The translations under genes and the position numbers were made by a program. Under the pieces are notes generated by a model, which worked only from the letters and a program-made list of their open reading frames with translations, had not been told where the DNA came from and ran no database searches. 20,244 nt of DNA from Guillardia theta CCMP2712 (Eukaryota; Cryptophyceae; Pyrenomonadales; Geminigeraceae): contig NW_005434590.1 of assembly GCF_000315625.1 (NCBI RefSeq), positions 364,786 to 385,029 of the forward strand, in the 5' to 3' direction. How positions within the stretch are numbered: position 1 is the first letter of the stretch; the number at the start of each line of letters is the position of its first letter. Below, one piece after another: positions 1-10,099 of this stretch.

Positions 1-56
1 GAGGAGAGAGACGAGAGAGAGGGAGGAGGAGGAGGAAAGGGGAGGGGGAGGATGAA
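1..56. repeat. Polypurine GA/GGA microsatellite
   Basis: Almost pure purine run of GAGAG and GGA units at the left edge. On the minus strand it is a polypyrimidine tract just downstream of a putative splice donor (position 70), so it probably lies inside an intron of the minus-strand gene that leaves the window here. Confidence 0.75.
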
Positions 57-70
57 AAAGTGGTAGAGAC

Positions 71-531
71 CTTGTACTCATTGATGTGAAGGTTGTCGGC
101 TAGAACAGGTGACTTGAACATTGAAGTCAGAGAAAATCTTTGCATCATTATCATGCTCATGTTCATGTTTGTTCAGAATCCATCATCTCATCACTATCGT
201 CGTCATCATGATCATCACCATTAACAACATCAAAATCATCATCTCCATCACAATCATCTCCTTTATCATCATAGTTCACAACATCAAAATCATCAGTTTC
301 ATCGTACATTGGAGGGGACTTGCGCAAGGCTCTCTTTTCTCGCATCCTTAGTCTCGAAGTATCGATGAGATGCAGGATGCTGTATCAACATCAGTTTTCT
401 CCCTCTCCTCCTCCTCCTCCTCATCTTCTCACATGTTTGGCTTCTCTCGCCGAGGAAACCAACTTGTTGAAGTAGTTGGAGATGTCTGCAAACATCATCA
501 GTTCAGATAATTCTGCTGCTGCTGCTGCTGC

Positions 532-569
<38 letters not shown>

Positions 570-2701
570 TTCCTCGTCCCGATAGACATGCTTCTCTCCC
601 CTCCTCCTGCTCGCCTCGCTCCCTTCTGCCCTTCGGCTCACCGTCCTGAGCCTCGCGAGAAGAAATTCCCATCGTCCGTTGCTGGAGGAAGAGGTCAGAT
701 CAGGAGCAGCAGCAAATGCCAAAAAAAGCGAAGGATACTAGAGGAGTGAGGAGGGAGGGAGTGAGGGAGGAGCAGGAGTAGGAGGAGGAGGAGGAAAGGG
801 AGAGGGAAGGGAGGAGGGAGGGAGGGAGGGAGGGAGGGGCAGGAGGAGGAGGAGGAGGAGTAGGAGCAGGCAAGGGAGAGGGAAGGGAGTAGAGAGATGG
901 AAAGTTATGAACACGATTTCAGTCAGAATTTCACCTCATTGGGATGATGATTGCTAAGCTTGATTCCCTTTGCAGACGAAATCAGATCTCCTTCCCTTCC
1001 TTCCCTCTCCCAACCTCCCTCCTCTCCTCCTCCTCCTCTTCTCCCCCCTCCTCTTCTTTTCTCCCTCCTCTTCCTTCCACTCCTCCTCCTCGACTCTATG
1101 ATTAGTCTCACCTCCTCTCTGCCTTCAGGGATTCCAAACATATCTTGATGATGACGACGATTATTTCTCTTCTCCTCCCGCTTGTATCACAATCAATTCA
1201 GAGATTCGGTCTCCTCTTCCTCCTCATCCCTCCCTCCTACTTCCCATCCCTCCCTTCTACTTCCCGTTTCCTGCCCCATCCTCTCTTCTCTTCTATCCTT
1301 CTCTCCACCTTGTTTGCCTCCACTGTCTTTGCTTGCGCCAGGCTCCTTGCAAAGTCGTAGGCCTTTTCTCCTGTAGCTAAGAATCAGAGGAAGGAAAGGA
1401 AAGAGGAGGAAGGCAGAGGAGGAGAAGGGAAGGAATGGACAGAAGAAAGGATTGAACAGGAGGGAAAAAGGCAAGGAGGAGATAAACAGGAGGAGATAAA
1501 CAGGAGGAGATAAAGAGGAGGAGATAAAGAGGAGATAAAGAGGAGGAGATAAAGTGGAGGAGATAAAGATGAGGAGGAGACGGGAATAGAAGTGAGAGGA
1601 AGGGAAATATGGTGACGGTGATGGCAAACGAAACAGGAAAAAGCAAAAAGGAGGCAGAAGGGGTGCAGATGAAGGGAAAGAAAGGGATCCTCACCTCCGC
1701 TCTCCCTTGATTCCGGAGCAAGAGAATATTTGTGCGACAATCGTTTCCTGCTCGATGTTAGCATCCCCTCTCCTCCTGCTCCTCCTCCTCCTCTTCTCCC
1801 TCCTCCTCCCCTCCACTTCTTCAATCTCCTCCCCCCCCTCCACCTCTCACCTGCTGTCGTACACAGCACTCAACTGCGACATACGAGGGTTTCCATCCTC
1901 ATTCTCTGCTTGGCTGGGTCACATACATCCGCTCCCTCTCCCACTCCCCCTTCCTCCCTCCTCTCATGATCAACCCATCCCTCTCCCACTCCCCTGCTCC
2001 TCCTCGCCTCACCAGCTTTCATCACCACCGGCTGTGCCTTGGAAGCATGAAAGCTTCTTCGGAGTTTGTTGATGTTCGGAGCTTGTCCTGGCCACATCTA
2101 CATCAGCACAGACCTCGCTCGCTCCCTTCAGCATCACCGAGCTCGGAGAGCGCAAAGCTGAAAAATTCATGCCCGGCATCAACGCTGGGAGGATGAGGGT
2201 GGCGGGAGGAGCGTCGGGATCTGTTCGACTGGTCAGGGAGGAGGAGCAGTCGACTCGTCCTCTACCTCCTGGTATGCTCTGAGAGCTGTGGGGTGGATCG
2301 AGATGCTCGCTCGCTCGACACGTCAGAGAACGTGGGCGTCTGCTGTGAGCTCAGCAGATTGTATCATCTCCTTCTCTTGTCGTAACCCTCAAGTCTCTAG
2401 CGTCCCCCCCTCCCCCTCCTCCCCCTCCTCCCCCTCCTCCTCCTCACCTTCACTCGATGAGATGTAATAACATCATTGGAGGGGCGAGAAGCAAAGGCGT
2501 CATCCCGAGAGGCGAACACTTCAGCCGCCCACTTCCTTGCAGACCTGTCGCTCCCATCGTTACCTCCTCTCGCCATGGCACCATCACTCACCTTGCAGGG
2601 GAGTCGTCCGAGCTCAGCGATGTCTGCCAGCCCCCTCCATTCCTGGCACAGAGCAGAACTAGTACGGCGGCAACCGCGAAGATGGCAAGGCTCCCCTGCA
2701 T
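71..2701 (-). CDS. Multi-exon gene for an unrecognised signal-bearing protein, partial at left edge
   Basis: Reconstructed by joining open segments at GT/AG sites with compatible phase. Exons, in order of translation: 2701-2592, 2544-2448, 2278-2013, 1913-1851, 1747-1695, 1376-1309, 1180-1112, 967-935, 681-642, 485-433, 346-308, 112-71. They total 933 nt (311 codons) without a stop, and the last ends at an AAG|gtctct donor, so the gene continues beyond the window. The N-terminus starts MQGSLAIFAVAAVLVLLCAR, a hydrophobic signal peptide or anchor. An in-frame ATG at 2767, preceded by a TGA, could add 22 residues before it. The rest is hydrophilic, with short charged exons such as DISNYFNKLVSSAREAKH. 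Introns are 47 nt (first) to about 320 nt, and the long ones hold GGA/TCC, GAT or CAG repeats. I recognise no domain. Exons 1-6 and 10 look best; exons 7, 11 and 12 are the least certain. Exon 10 could instead read to a TGA ending at 421. Confidence 0.5.
163..310. repeat. TCA/ATC-rich low-complexity tract with an 18-bp direct repeat
   Basis: Rich in TCA/ATC triplets. The word ACAACATCAAAATCATCA occurs twice, about 57 bp apart. The minus strand reads as an Asp-rich peptide (DDFDVVN twice), but in the gene model above it falls in an intron and in the wrong frame, so I treat it as repeat DNA. An alternative is an acidic alternative exon. Confidence 0.5.
513..581. repeat. (CTG)n followed by (TCCTCG)n microsatellite
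   Basis: About eight CTG triplets followed by about seven copies of a TCCTCG hexamer. On the minus strand it would encode poly-Gln/poly-Glu-Asp or Gly-Arg/Ala runs depending on frame. In the exon model it lies in the 156-nt intron between exons 9 and 10 of the minus-strand gene. Confidence 0.75.
730..900. repeat. Polypurine tract with GGGA and GGA runs
   Basis: Nearly unbroken purines on the plus strand, including a GGGA array around 812-838. It lies within the intron between exons 8 and 9 of the minus-strand gene, where it forms the pyrimidine-rich part of the intron. Confidence 0.7.
1478..1576. repeat. 14-bp minisatellite, unit about GGAGATAAACAGGA
   Basis: Six to seven tandem copies of a 14-bp unit of the form GGAGATAAA(C/G)(A/T)GGA, one of them shortened. 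On the minus strand it reads TTTATCTCC repeats and forms the long pyrimidine-rich stretch of a 318-nt intron (1377-1694) that ends in a good acceptor, CTTAG. Confidence 0.8.
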
Positions 2702-2767
2702 GTTGCGTGAGAGACGACGAGTTAACGACTTATCAACTCTCACAATCACTTGGATTGAAGCTCTCAT

Positions 2768-3061
2768 GGTTGCCTGATGATACGCGAGTCAGAAGAATAA
2801 TTGAGTTTGAAAACCTTCCTCTCTTCCTTCATTATTCTACTTTCTGCAACTTCATCGCTGTCTCGTTTCACGTACAGCAAAATCTCCATGTTTACCGTTC
2901 ATCATAAAACTCAGCAGGCACATCAGCATTGTCACTGTTCTCCTCATCATTGCCATCGCCATCATCGTCAATATGAATATCCATGATTTAAAGCTTTTGT
3001 TCATTCAACTTTTCTCGACACCTCTCAAGTATCATGGTATCATAATCGACTTTTTGGTTTT

Positions 3062-3118
<57 letters not shown>

Positions 3119-3330
3119 CGCTCCTGCTCCTGCTCCTGCTCCTGCTCCCGCTGAGAACGCTTCTCCTGATCCTACTCCTTCCCGGTCTCCGTCTCCTCCT
3201 CCCCCATCTCCTTCATGTCTCCCCCCCCTCTCTCCTCTCGACTCTCGCCATGAAATCCCAAGAGTCGCCAGAGCTTGTTGAGCCCACATCCCCTTTCATA
3301 CCATCTTCCAAGTTTTCAATATCTCAGTGC
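2768..3330. other. Intergenic region with low-complexity DNA, no confident gene
   Basis: The region upstream of the minus-strand gene. It holds a TCA/CAT-rich stretch (2920-2990), whose minus strand reads as a 31-residue acidic ORF (stop at 2892-2894), and a CTCCTG hexamer array. A plus-strand ORF (2973-3281) and a minus-strand ORF starting at 3289 both run through the array as Pro-Ala or Gly-Ala repeats. Neither has supported splice sites or a recognisable domain. Confidence 0.5.
3062..3152. repeat. (TCCTGC)n hexanucleotide array, about 15 copies
   Basis: About 15 near-perfect hexamer units with two T-to-C variants (CTCCCG). Translation gives Pro-Ala repeats on the plus strand and Gly-Ala on the minus. 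Open frames on both strands are expected from any stop-free hexamer and do not prove coding. Confidence 0.9.
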
Positions 3331-3978
3331 TCTGGCCACGGGCTCGGCGGATCCCGGGGGGCTGCCTCGGGCCCGGCCGGCGCCTTGAGAAATGAGGCGG
3401 GCCCGATACATCGTGCCTGAAAACTTTTTTACTCGACAGAGGGACATCAGGTCGCATTGAGTAAAAGAGGCTGCTGCCCTGGCTGCCCTACCGCGGAGCT
3501 CCGGTCAGCCCTCTCTCCCGGCTCCCACGATTGTCCTCCTTGCCCCAGCGACTAGGGTGGTCAAGGTAAGTTATTTTATAGGTACAGAACTAATATGAAT
3601 GCGGTATCCTTTGGAGAAGGGGAATCGGGGGCCGAACGGAAGGCCGGGGTGAGGGTGTGGTTTTTGGACGCTGAAAAGCAGGAGGCCGACCCTTTTAAAA
3701 AAGAAAAAAAAAGTTGCTTTACTGACACAGTTCTGTACCGATTTATCTCATATTTTAGTTACTTCTACATTCAAGGTACAAAATTTCTTTAAGAAAATGA
3801 ATCTTATATTGATACTTTTAGAATTAAAAAGCATTCCTGCCCCCTAAGGGATGTCAGGGGGTGCGGCCCCGATAATACACGAAATGTCGCTTTTTCACGC
3901 ATGATTGGGCGTCATCATCCGCCCGGACCCTCCGACGTCCTGACAAGACTTGAGCTGCAGCCAGTATCAGAGGATCAC

Positions 3979-4010
3979 AACCCCCTACTTTCCGGGTAAA
4001 ATAGGGGGTT
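3979..4010. repeat. Hairpin with AACCCCCTA / TAGGGGGTT arms
   Basis: Perfect 9-bp arms that extend to 13 bp with one mismatch around a loop of a few bases centred on CCGGG. It is followed about 90 bp later by a second hairpin. Confidence 0.6.
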
Positions 4011-4096
4011 CTTGAAGAATCGTAACATGCTGATGCCTAAAAACTCGATTTGGCCGAGGACCCCGTCATGCCAAAATGCGCACCCCTGGTATGACT

Positions 4097-4118
4097 GACA
4101 AAGGAGGGGTCCTTTGTC
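4097..4118. repeat. Hairpin GACAAAGGA-GGGG-TCCTTTGTC
   Basis: Perfect 9-bp stem closed by a four-G loop. No gene or terminator context explains it. Confidence 0.65.
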
Positions 4119-4699
4119 GGGCAACTTGATGGTCGTAGGAATGGATACGGCATAAGCAAACTGCCTTGCTGACGTGAAAACAGGTGGTAAAGCACCGAAG
4201 AGACGCTAGTAAGTCTTGGAGTCACGGAGGGGAAGAGGGGCCTGTCAGCAGCTGCGTCTCAACATCGCAACGATCCGGCGGATTCTCGGGATCAGGTTTG
4301 GAACGTTGCGATATTTCCTCCAAGAGCTGGTCGACTTTCATTTACTACAGAGCCTGGCTGACATCGCTTTGGGCAAGATGACGGTACTTGTTAGGATCCA
4401 GTAAATCGCTTCAAATCTTCAGATATTTTGTCTGTAATTTATCCAACATTTCTTATAAACATTCAAAATCTATGATAGTCTTTCAACCTGTCCGTAATCG
4501 CCTTTGTGTGGCTGGTCTCTCACGGAGCTCCGACCAGGGTGTCAGCATCCGGCCGTCTGGGCTGCCCGCGCGTTTTTGGCCCCCAGGGGGTAGGGTTGCT
4601 CAATTTGAGATTTTTGTGCATCGATCATTTCGATTAAACAAAATATTCTGACAATAAATCAATTGATATGGTCAAAAGTTTAAAAATTGTCCACATATT

Positions 4700-5350
4700 G
4701 ATTAAAAATCCTGACTGGGAGTACCCTGTCGGAAATGTTATGTGGGTTTCGAGTACCCGTGCTGTGTACACATGTTGCCGTGACCCGATCACCGATATCT
4801 CATGGTACCTCCTAGCGCCTGCAAACAGATACCCCACCCCTCTTCCCTAGAACACCCCCCATTTTCCATCAAAGTACCCCCGTATTCCATAGTCATACCA
4901 AAGTACCACCCACCCCCATGGACACAAGGACTCTATCAATCATGATTACCCCACCCCCAAGAGCCCAATTTACTTGTGACTACCCACCCTAATGCAACGC
5001 CTGCTAAGGCCTTTGTGTTCAGGACCCCGTAGTGATGAAAACGTAAATGACTCACCCCCTCCTTAAGTACCATCTGTCAGATCCTTTATTTTGTCTATCG
5101 ATAGGTCTACCATTTTCTAATTCATCTCATATACATTTTCGTGTAGTCCGATGGAATAGCAGAAATTCAGTACCCCCGTTCATGCGTACCCCAACAAATG
5201 AGAATTTCTACTTCACTGATCCATCCCCACCCCCAGTGTACCCTCTTCGATACACTCCCGTGACTAGGGACCACCCCACGTACCACCTTTACCCCTTTTC
5301 AAGGACCCCACCCCTTTCAAAGATTCTGCGTCCTGCTCCGTGGAGCAATT
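4700..5350. repeat. Intergenic tract rich in GTACCCC words
   Basis: About 650 bp with many short words of the form CAAAGTACCCCC or TACCCC (clear at 4869-4881, 4898-4910, 5168-5175), spaced irregularly in AT-richer DNA. Reverse-complement versions fill 12230-13480, so the two tracts look like diverged inverted members of one repeat type. It ends about 200 bp before the plus-strand gene that starts at 5553. No gene was seen in it. Confidence 0.5.
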
Positions 5351-5552
5351 AGAGTAGTTTCCCCTTCCCCGCTCTCCGTCCGCCACTACAACCCATCCTC
5401 TACCTGCCTCCTACACCACCAGCCTCTACCTGCCTCCTCTCTATTCCTCTCCCACGTCCTCCCCTCCCTCCTTCCTGCCAACCTCAACGATTGCACGTCT
5501 TCCTTCTCTTCTCTCGTTCAAGCTCGCAGCACCTCAAGGGTAGTCAGCATCA

Positions 5553-6950
5553 ATGGGTCGAACATCGGCGTCAGCTGAAAACAAGGAGCTTGCTAGGCAG
5601 TTTGCGCACACTGTCTGCTCTCCTACCGACAACATCAATGACATGGTTGCGCGCAGTGGGTGAGTTTTGATCTTGTCATGGAGGCATTGTCGCTTACATT
5701 ACTCCAGGCCATTCTCCTTGTACGCAGCACTCTCAGAGTGTTTTCCCTCCTGCGTGAAGACAGACGGAGGAACGAGCAGATACGGGCTGCAAGAAGCCGA
5801 GTTCAACAAGGCCGTGCAGGCCGGGGGGTTCCGAAGGGAGCGAGATCGACGCGTGAACGCACTCACGAAGCGGGTGGATCCACTCGGGGCAGGCATGTAT
5901 CTGTTCAGCATGCGGGTGTGGAAGGACCCGTCGAACCCTCGAGACAGGGAGGAGCTGATGCAAGGGTGGAGGCACCTCGTCGAGCGCTTCCCTCAGGTCG
6001 CTAAAGTTTGCTCCGTCGACCGTTTCCTCGAGGTGGTTTCCAAGTTCCACGATGCCTGGCAGCCCAATGCTGGGCGTGCTCGCAAGAAGCAGAAGATGCA
6101 GGCGAACGAGATGGCGGAGAAGCCTCTTTCTTCTTCCTCCTTGACCTCTCCTACGCTCGGCAGCATGGACGCGTCGTCTCGTCGCATGTCCGACCTGGAA
6201 AGGCATCCCCTCGTGATCGCCACAATGGTCGATGCTTCCATTGTGGGCGGTGGCAAGAATATGAATGAGCATGCTAAGGCCAACCTGTTCCAGAGCGCTG
6301 CTGTGTCGCAGTTCCTTCCCTCCAAGAGCCAGTGCATGGACGACCTCAACTCCAGCAAGCAGCACATGCAGCCCCACTTCCTCGGAGGTCTTGGAGGAGA
6401 GGCAGCGATCAAGCAGGACCCGAGCAGGATCTTCCAGCAACTCAACTTCAACTCCCTCCCCATGGGCAGGGCGGACATCGCCAGTAGCCACTCCTCCTGC
6501 GCCAGTCTCCATGGCTCGCTCTCCTGGGACGCCAACACAACTGCTCCTGCCAACCCTCGAGACAACTTCAATGTGCCGCTGATGGGGAACAACGTGAACA
6601 ACCTCTTCGACAACTTGTCACTGGCCAGGAACAACATGCTTCAGGAGCAGATGCGGCAGAACCAGCTCCTGCAGGAACACATTCGCCTCCTCCTTAACCA
6701 GCAGCTGCGACAGGCCGGCACACAGCAGCAGCAGCATGTTGGTCAAACTGGGGCCAACTCCTCCCCGGCGTTTGCTGATCTGTGCATATCCTACAACCAG
6801 TACAACAACCCCAAGAGTTCCGCGCCGGCAATGGGGATGCACCAACCGCAACAGGGAATTTTGTCCTCTTCCTCCTCCTTCGACCGTTCGGCCGGATTCA
6901 TTTCGAGTGTAAATAACAACCCGTTGGTCGTGCAGAGCCAGCGATTCTAG
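5553..6950 (+). CDS. Unrecognised, probably nuclear protein with a Gln/Asn/Ser-rich tail (two exons)
   Basis: Exon 1 is 5553-5659 and exon 2 is 5708-6950, joined across a 48-nt intron (AGTGG|gtgagt ... actccag|GCC), giving 449 residues. The ATG at 5553 is preceded by an in-frame TAG at 5541. Residues 1-153 are compositionally normal and look like a folded domain, including MYLFSMRVWKDPSNPRD and a Trp/Phe-rich stretch. A basic cluster, RARKKQKMQ (about 159-167), could be a nuclear localisation signal. The rest is rich in Ser, Asn, Gln and Met. A Leu/Gln heptad-like stretch at about 344-372 (MLQEQMRQNQLLQEHIRLLL) suggests a coiled coil. The layout resembles a transcriptional regulator, but I recognise no family. 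It converges with the PDZ gene, whose predicted stop is 121 bp away. Confidence 0.8.
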
Positions 6951-7071
6951 TTGAGCAGCAACAACTTCTTGTTACATAGCAGTAAGACATAAGATAATCA
7001 AAGACTTGTAAGTAAGATTTAATGAAACCATGACTTTCACAAAGCCTGTCGAGTTCAGTTGTCAGAAGCTT

Positions 7072-10036
7072 TCACTTGAAATCTCTTTCCTCCTTTCCTC
7101 TAACTGTCTTGACATTCCCTCCCCTTTCTTCTACCTCTCTCAAGATGCTCAACCCACCTCGTCCTATTTCCTGATTTCAGCTCATGGCCTTACCCACTTC
7201 GTCTCTCCCCCTCCCCATGCTCATCCCTCCTCCCTCTCCCGCTCATCCCTACAGCACACAAGGACGTACCCGGTACAGCGAGTGCCTCTGGACAGTGCCG
7301 GGAATCCTCACGTGGACAAGATTTCCTGCTTCCAGTCACCAACGTTGCCTCCTCCTCCTTCTCCGCTCCTCTTCTTCTCCAGCCTGCTCCTCTTCTGATC
7401 TCTCTCCAGCCCCCAACACACAAACACTCCCTTCCCTTCCCTCCCCTCCCTCTTTCCCTTCCCACCCTCCCCTCTTGCTACTGCTACTGCTGCTGCTACT
7501 TCTACTGCTGCTGCTGCTGCTACTTCTACTGCTGCTGCAACTGCTGCTGCTACTGCTACTGCTGCTGCTGCTCCCCGCTGCTCGCTCCTCCTCCTATGTT
7601 ACCTGTCGGGTTGGAAGGGCGGAACAGTCCGACTTCGATCGAGGATCCTCTCCCCCACCTTACAGCTAGTCAGGAGCGTCGTCTCTACTCCCTCCCATTC
7701 CCTCCCACTCACGAAGAGGTCAGGATGGAAGTCACTCGATCGAACGGCAGTCCTCGCACGCTGCTCCCCCCGATCTCCGCCACGATGTCTCCCACCTAAC
7801 GCCGCCCCGTCAGCTCGAGGAGCCTCCGCGATGCGTGCTGCACGTCGAGTGCAGTAGAGAAGGGAGAATGCAGGGCAGAGCAGAGCACTTGCTGGAGGGG
7901 AGAGAAGAGGGAAGGATGAGAGGTAAGAAGGGCAGGACAGGGCAGGAAGGAGCAGTAAGAAGCAAGCGGGGGAAGGGAGGGGAAGAGGTGACGGGGAGGG
8001 GGAAAGGAGGGAGGGGGGGGCAGAGCAGAACAAAGCAGAAGGTCTGAGAGAAGGGAGGGAGGAGTCAGGTGGGGATCAACTCACTTGGATGAGTCCTGTG
8101 TTCGCCGCGGGCCCATCCGGGAGGAGCGACTGGACCTGAAGGTTTTCAGTGCCAGCAGCCTGGACGTCTCCTCGGGTACCCAGGGCTCGTCCTGCGGGGA
8201 GGGGACGACCATCATACCGTAGGCTGTACTTGCTCCCGACGCCACTGGCCAACGAGGTCACGACAGCAAGAGCGCGAGGAGAGGGCAGGAACTGACCGAC
8301 AGACAGGCAGCTGGCGATGATGTCTCGAAGGCTCTCGATCAAGTGGTCTTCGTACTTGGGCCGCCAGCTGGCGTTCTTCCATGCGTAGACAGGGTTGATC
8401 TTGAGAGATACCGAGGTCAGTCTGGCTGGCACATAGACTCATATCTACGTACGATCATCTCGTCGTGGTGGAGCTTGTGGATTTCATACGCGTCTTCCGT
8501 CAGCCCGTTCATCTGCAACTACCATGACCCGCCTGTTGTCACTCGCAGCGCCTCGACCTGACTCTTGAGAGCAGACGCGTCGCTGGGTAGAAAGTGAAGT
8601 GCTCCCACGGACATCAAGTTGCTCCCAACTGCCACGTCCTGTCAGCCCACCAGCATCACCGTCGCCATGGCCGCGCACCATCGCTCTTGTCACTCTTTGA
8701 CCTGACGTCAGTAGCCCCGAAGAGATGATTCCTCCGCAGCTGCACGTGCTGCTTCATCCCCAACCCCGGCTTCACTAGCGTCAGGACCACTGGCGATCCC
8801 TTGGGCCCGCAGATCCTGGCGTTGACGAACGCGGTCACGTCCACCTGCTCCCCCTGCGGCAGCGGCTCCTCGTCGATGGCCAGGATCACGTCCCCCACGC
8901 TGATGAAGCCCAGCTTGTCCGCGGGCCCTCCGGCCGCTAGCTCGGTGATGACAACCTGCCTGCTGGGGGAGACTGAGAAGGAGATGCCCACGTCGTAGAT
9001 CTCTTTGCGCTTCTTCTCGTTCCGCTCCTTCTGGCCGGAGGATCGAACCAGAGTCGCATGCGTCAGCCTGTCCTCCCCCTGCTTCAGCACCGAAAGGATC
9101 ACCACAGAGTTCTCCTCCCCGTACAGCTTGTCCTCAGCCGCTATGACTGACAGGCCGTCGATGCTGGTGTGATCGATGAGACAGAGCTGGTCCCCCACAT
9201 CAAGGATGCCTGTCTCTGCCGCAGGACTTCCTTCCTGGATCGACCTGATGAAAATCCTGCCGTTCTCCTGAAGGAAGCTGATCCCTACCCCACAGATCAT
9301 TGGCGACTCCTCGTCGTTGATCGTCATCGCCAGCCTCGCAAGCTCGTTGTACGCCTTCTGCTGCGCCTTGCGAGCGGCGGCGGAGAGCCCTGGGCCTCGT
9401 TCTTGCTGGCTCGAGGAGACGCTTCGAGGAGAGAGAGCCGAGTTGTTGGCGGCGGGCAGGCCTTCTATGCCGGGCTCGTACCACTGGTCGTCGGGGATGT
9501 CAAGGTTGAGGCTGGCGAGCTCGTCGGATACGGAGTTTGCCTTCCCTCCCAACTGGTAGGCCTGCACAGCCTCTTCTCGCGGTGTCTGCGGCCACTCGCC
9601 GTTCCTCGAGCCCGGGAGGTTCGTCAAGGAGTTTGCGACCATTCCCCGCTCCGGAGCTGCGAAGGGAGGAACACTGGAGGAAGAGGGATGGCGAGGAGGA
9701 AGACGGGGATTGTGACTTGGGGCGGTCAGAAGCTCTTTGTTTGTGCTGTTGACCATCATGTACGACCTGTGCTCGGGTCTCCCAGTGAAGTTTCCAGGAG
9801 GAACTGGCATGTTGTTCCTCCTCTCATTCCCAACGTAGGGGCTGCCTGCGGGCATCGGCATCGACATTGGTCGCGCCGATCCGTTGGTTGGAGGGAGGCT
9901 GGCGATGGTAGCATGGTGGACGGGGGAGTCTGCCATAGGAGGAGGATACATCTGCATCCTCATTCCGAAGCTGGCAAGAGCAGCAGCGTCAGCTCGAGTC
10001 GAGGGAGCAAGGCAAGGCATACCCCGGATGCTGCAT
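7072..10036 (-). CDS. Protein with three PDZ domains, nine exons
   Basis: Exons: 10036-10023, 9970-8707, 8638-8558, 8512-8453, 8399-8085, 7795-7713, 7658-7603, 7325-7270, 7170-7072 (676 codons with stop). The start MQHPG|FGMRMQM crosses a 52-nt intron, and an in-frame TGA lies upstream of this ATG. Residues 1-200 are Pro/Ser/Met-rich and probably disordered. PDZ1 is at about 230-303 (GVGISF, then EGSPAAETGILDVGD). PDZ2 is at about 329-406 (DVGISF, then GGPADKLGFISVGD). PDZ3 is split over three exons: PDGPAANTGLIQ | VGDIVAEIGGSSVRGLPF | GSSIEVGLFR. PDZ domains bind C-terminal peptides, so this is likely a scaffold protein. Exon 2 and PDZ3 are secure. Exons 3-4 and the donor at 8706 are weaker. 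The last two exons are tentative; the protein could instead end shortly after exon 7 or exon 8. Confidence 0.75.
7475..7575. repeat. CTG/CTA trinucleotide repeat
   Basis: About 30 CTG, CTA and CTT triplets. On the minus strand it is CAG/TAG, which closes the Gln frame with stops. In the exon model it lies inside a 277-nt intron of the PDZ gene, bracketed by the donor GACAG|gtaaca and the acceptor aagcag|GAAATC. Confidence 0.85.
7840..8070. repeat. Polypurine tract inside a PDZ-gene intron
   Basis: GGGA/GGAAG-rich plus strand, so pyrimidine-rich in the sense of the PDZ gene. It fills most of the 289-nt intron 7796-8084, which interrupts PDZ3 between GLIQ and VGD. Confidence 0.6.
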
Positions 10037-10099
10037 GCTCCCAGACGAACTAGTTGGTCAGTCAAACAAGCGCCATCCACCTGCAGAGCTTGAAGGAGC

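Larger units (their letters stand above)
3331..4680. other. Repeat-like intergenic region with hairpins, no confident gene
   Basis: Alternates GC-rich patches (3340-3410, 3480-3560, 4515-4600) with AT-rich DNA. The two GC patches at about 3495 and 4520 share the core CGGAGCTCCG. Several hairpins lie at 3839-4118. A 39-codon minus-strand ORF (4222-4341) looks coding-like but is isolated. The region resembles diverged mobile-element debris, but no transposase or reverse transcriptase motif was seen. Confidence 0.45.

Noticed and set aside
163-345. Asp-rich minus-strand ORF
   Set aside because: It is formed by a TCA/ATC repeat, and its frame does not join the neighbouring exons of the minus-strand gene.
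2973-3281. ORFs with Pro-Ala (plus) and Gly-Ala (minus) repeats
   Set aside because: Both arise from the stop-free hexamer array. The flanking sequence has no domain or supported splice sites.
3595-3792. 65-codon plus-strand ORF
   Set aside because: It lies in repeat-like DNA with a poly-A/Lys run and has no recognisable domain or splice context.
7184-7669. Plus-strand ORF with a long poly-Leu run
   Set aside because: It is a translation of the CTG/CTA repeat and pyrimidine-rich intron on the strand opposite the PDZ gene, whose exons match better.
8656-10080. PDZ ORF start at 10080 and end at 8656 without splicing
   Set aside because: The start codon there is GTG, not ATG. Splicing a 52-nt intron gives an ATG start preceded by a stop, and the open frame after 8707 runs through an intron while PDZ3 lies further downstream.
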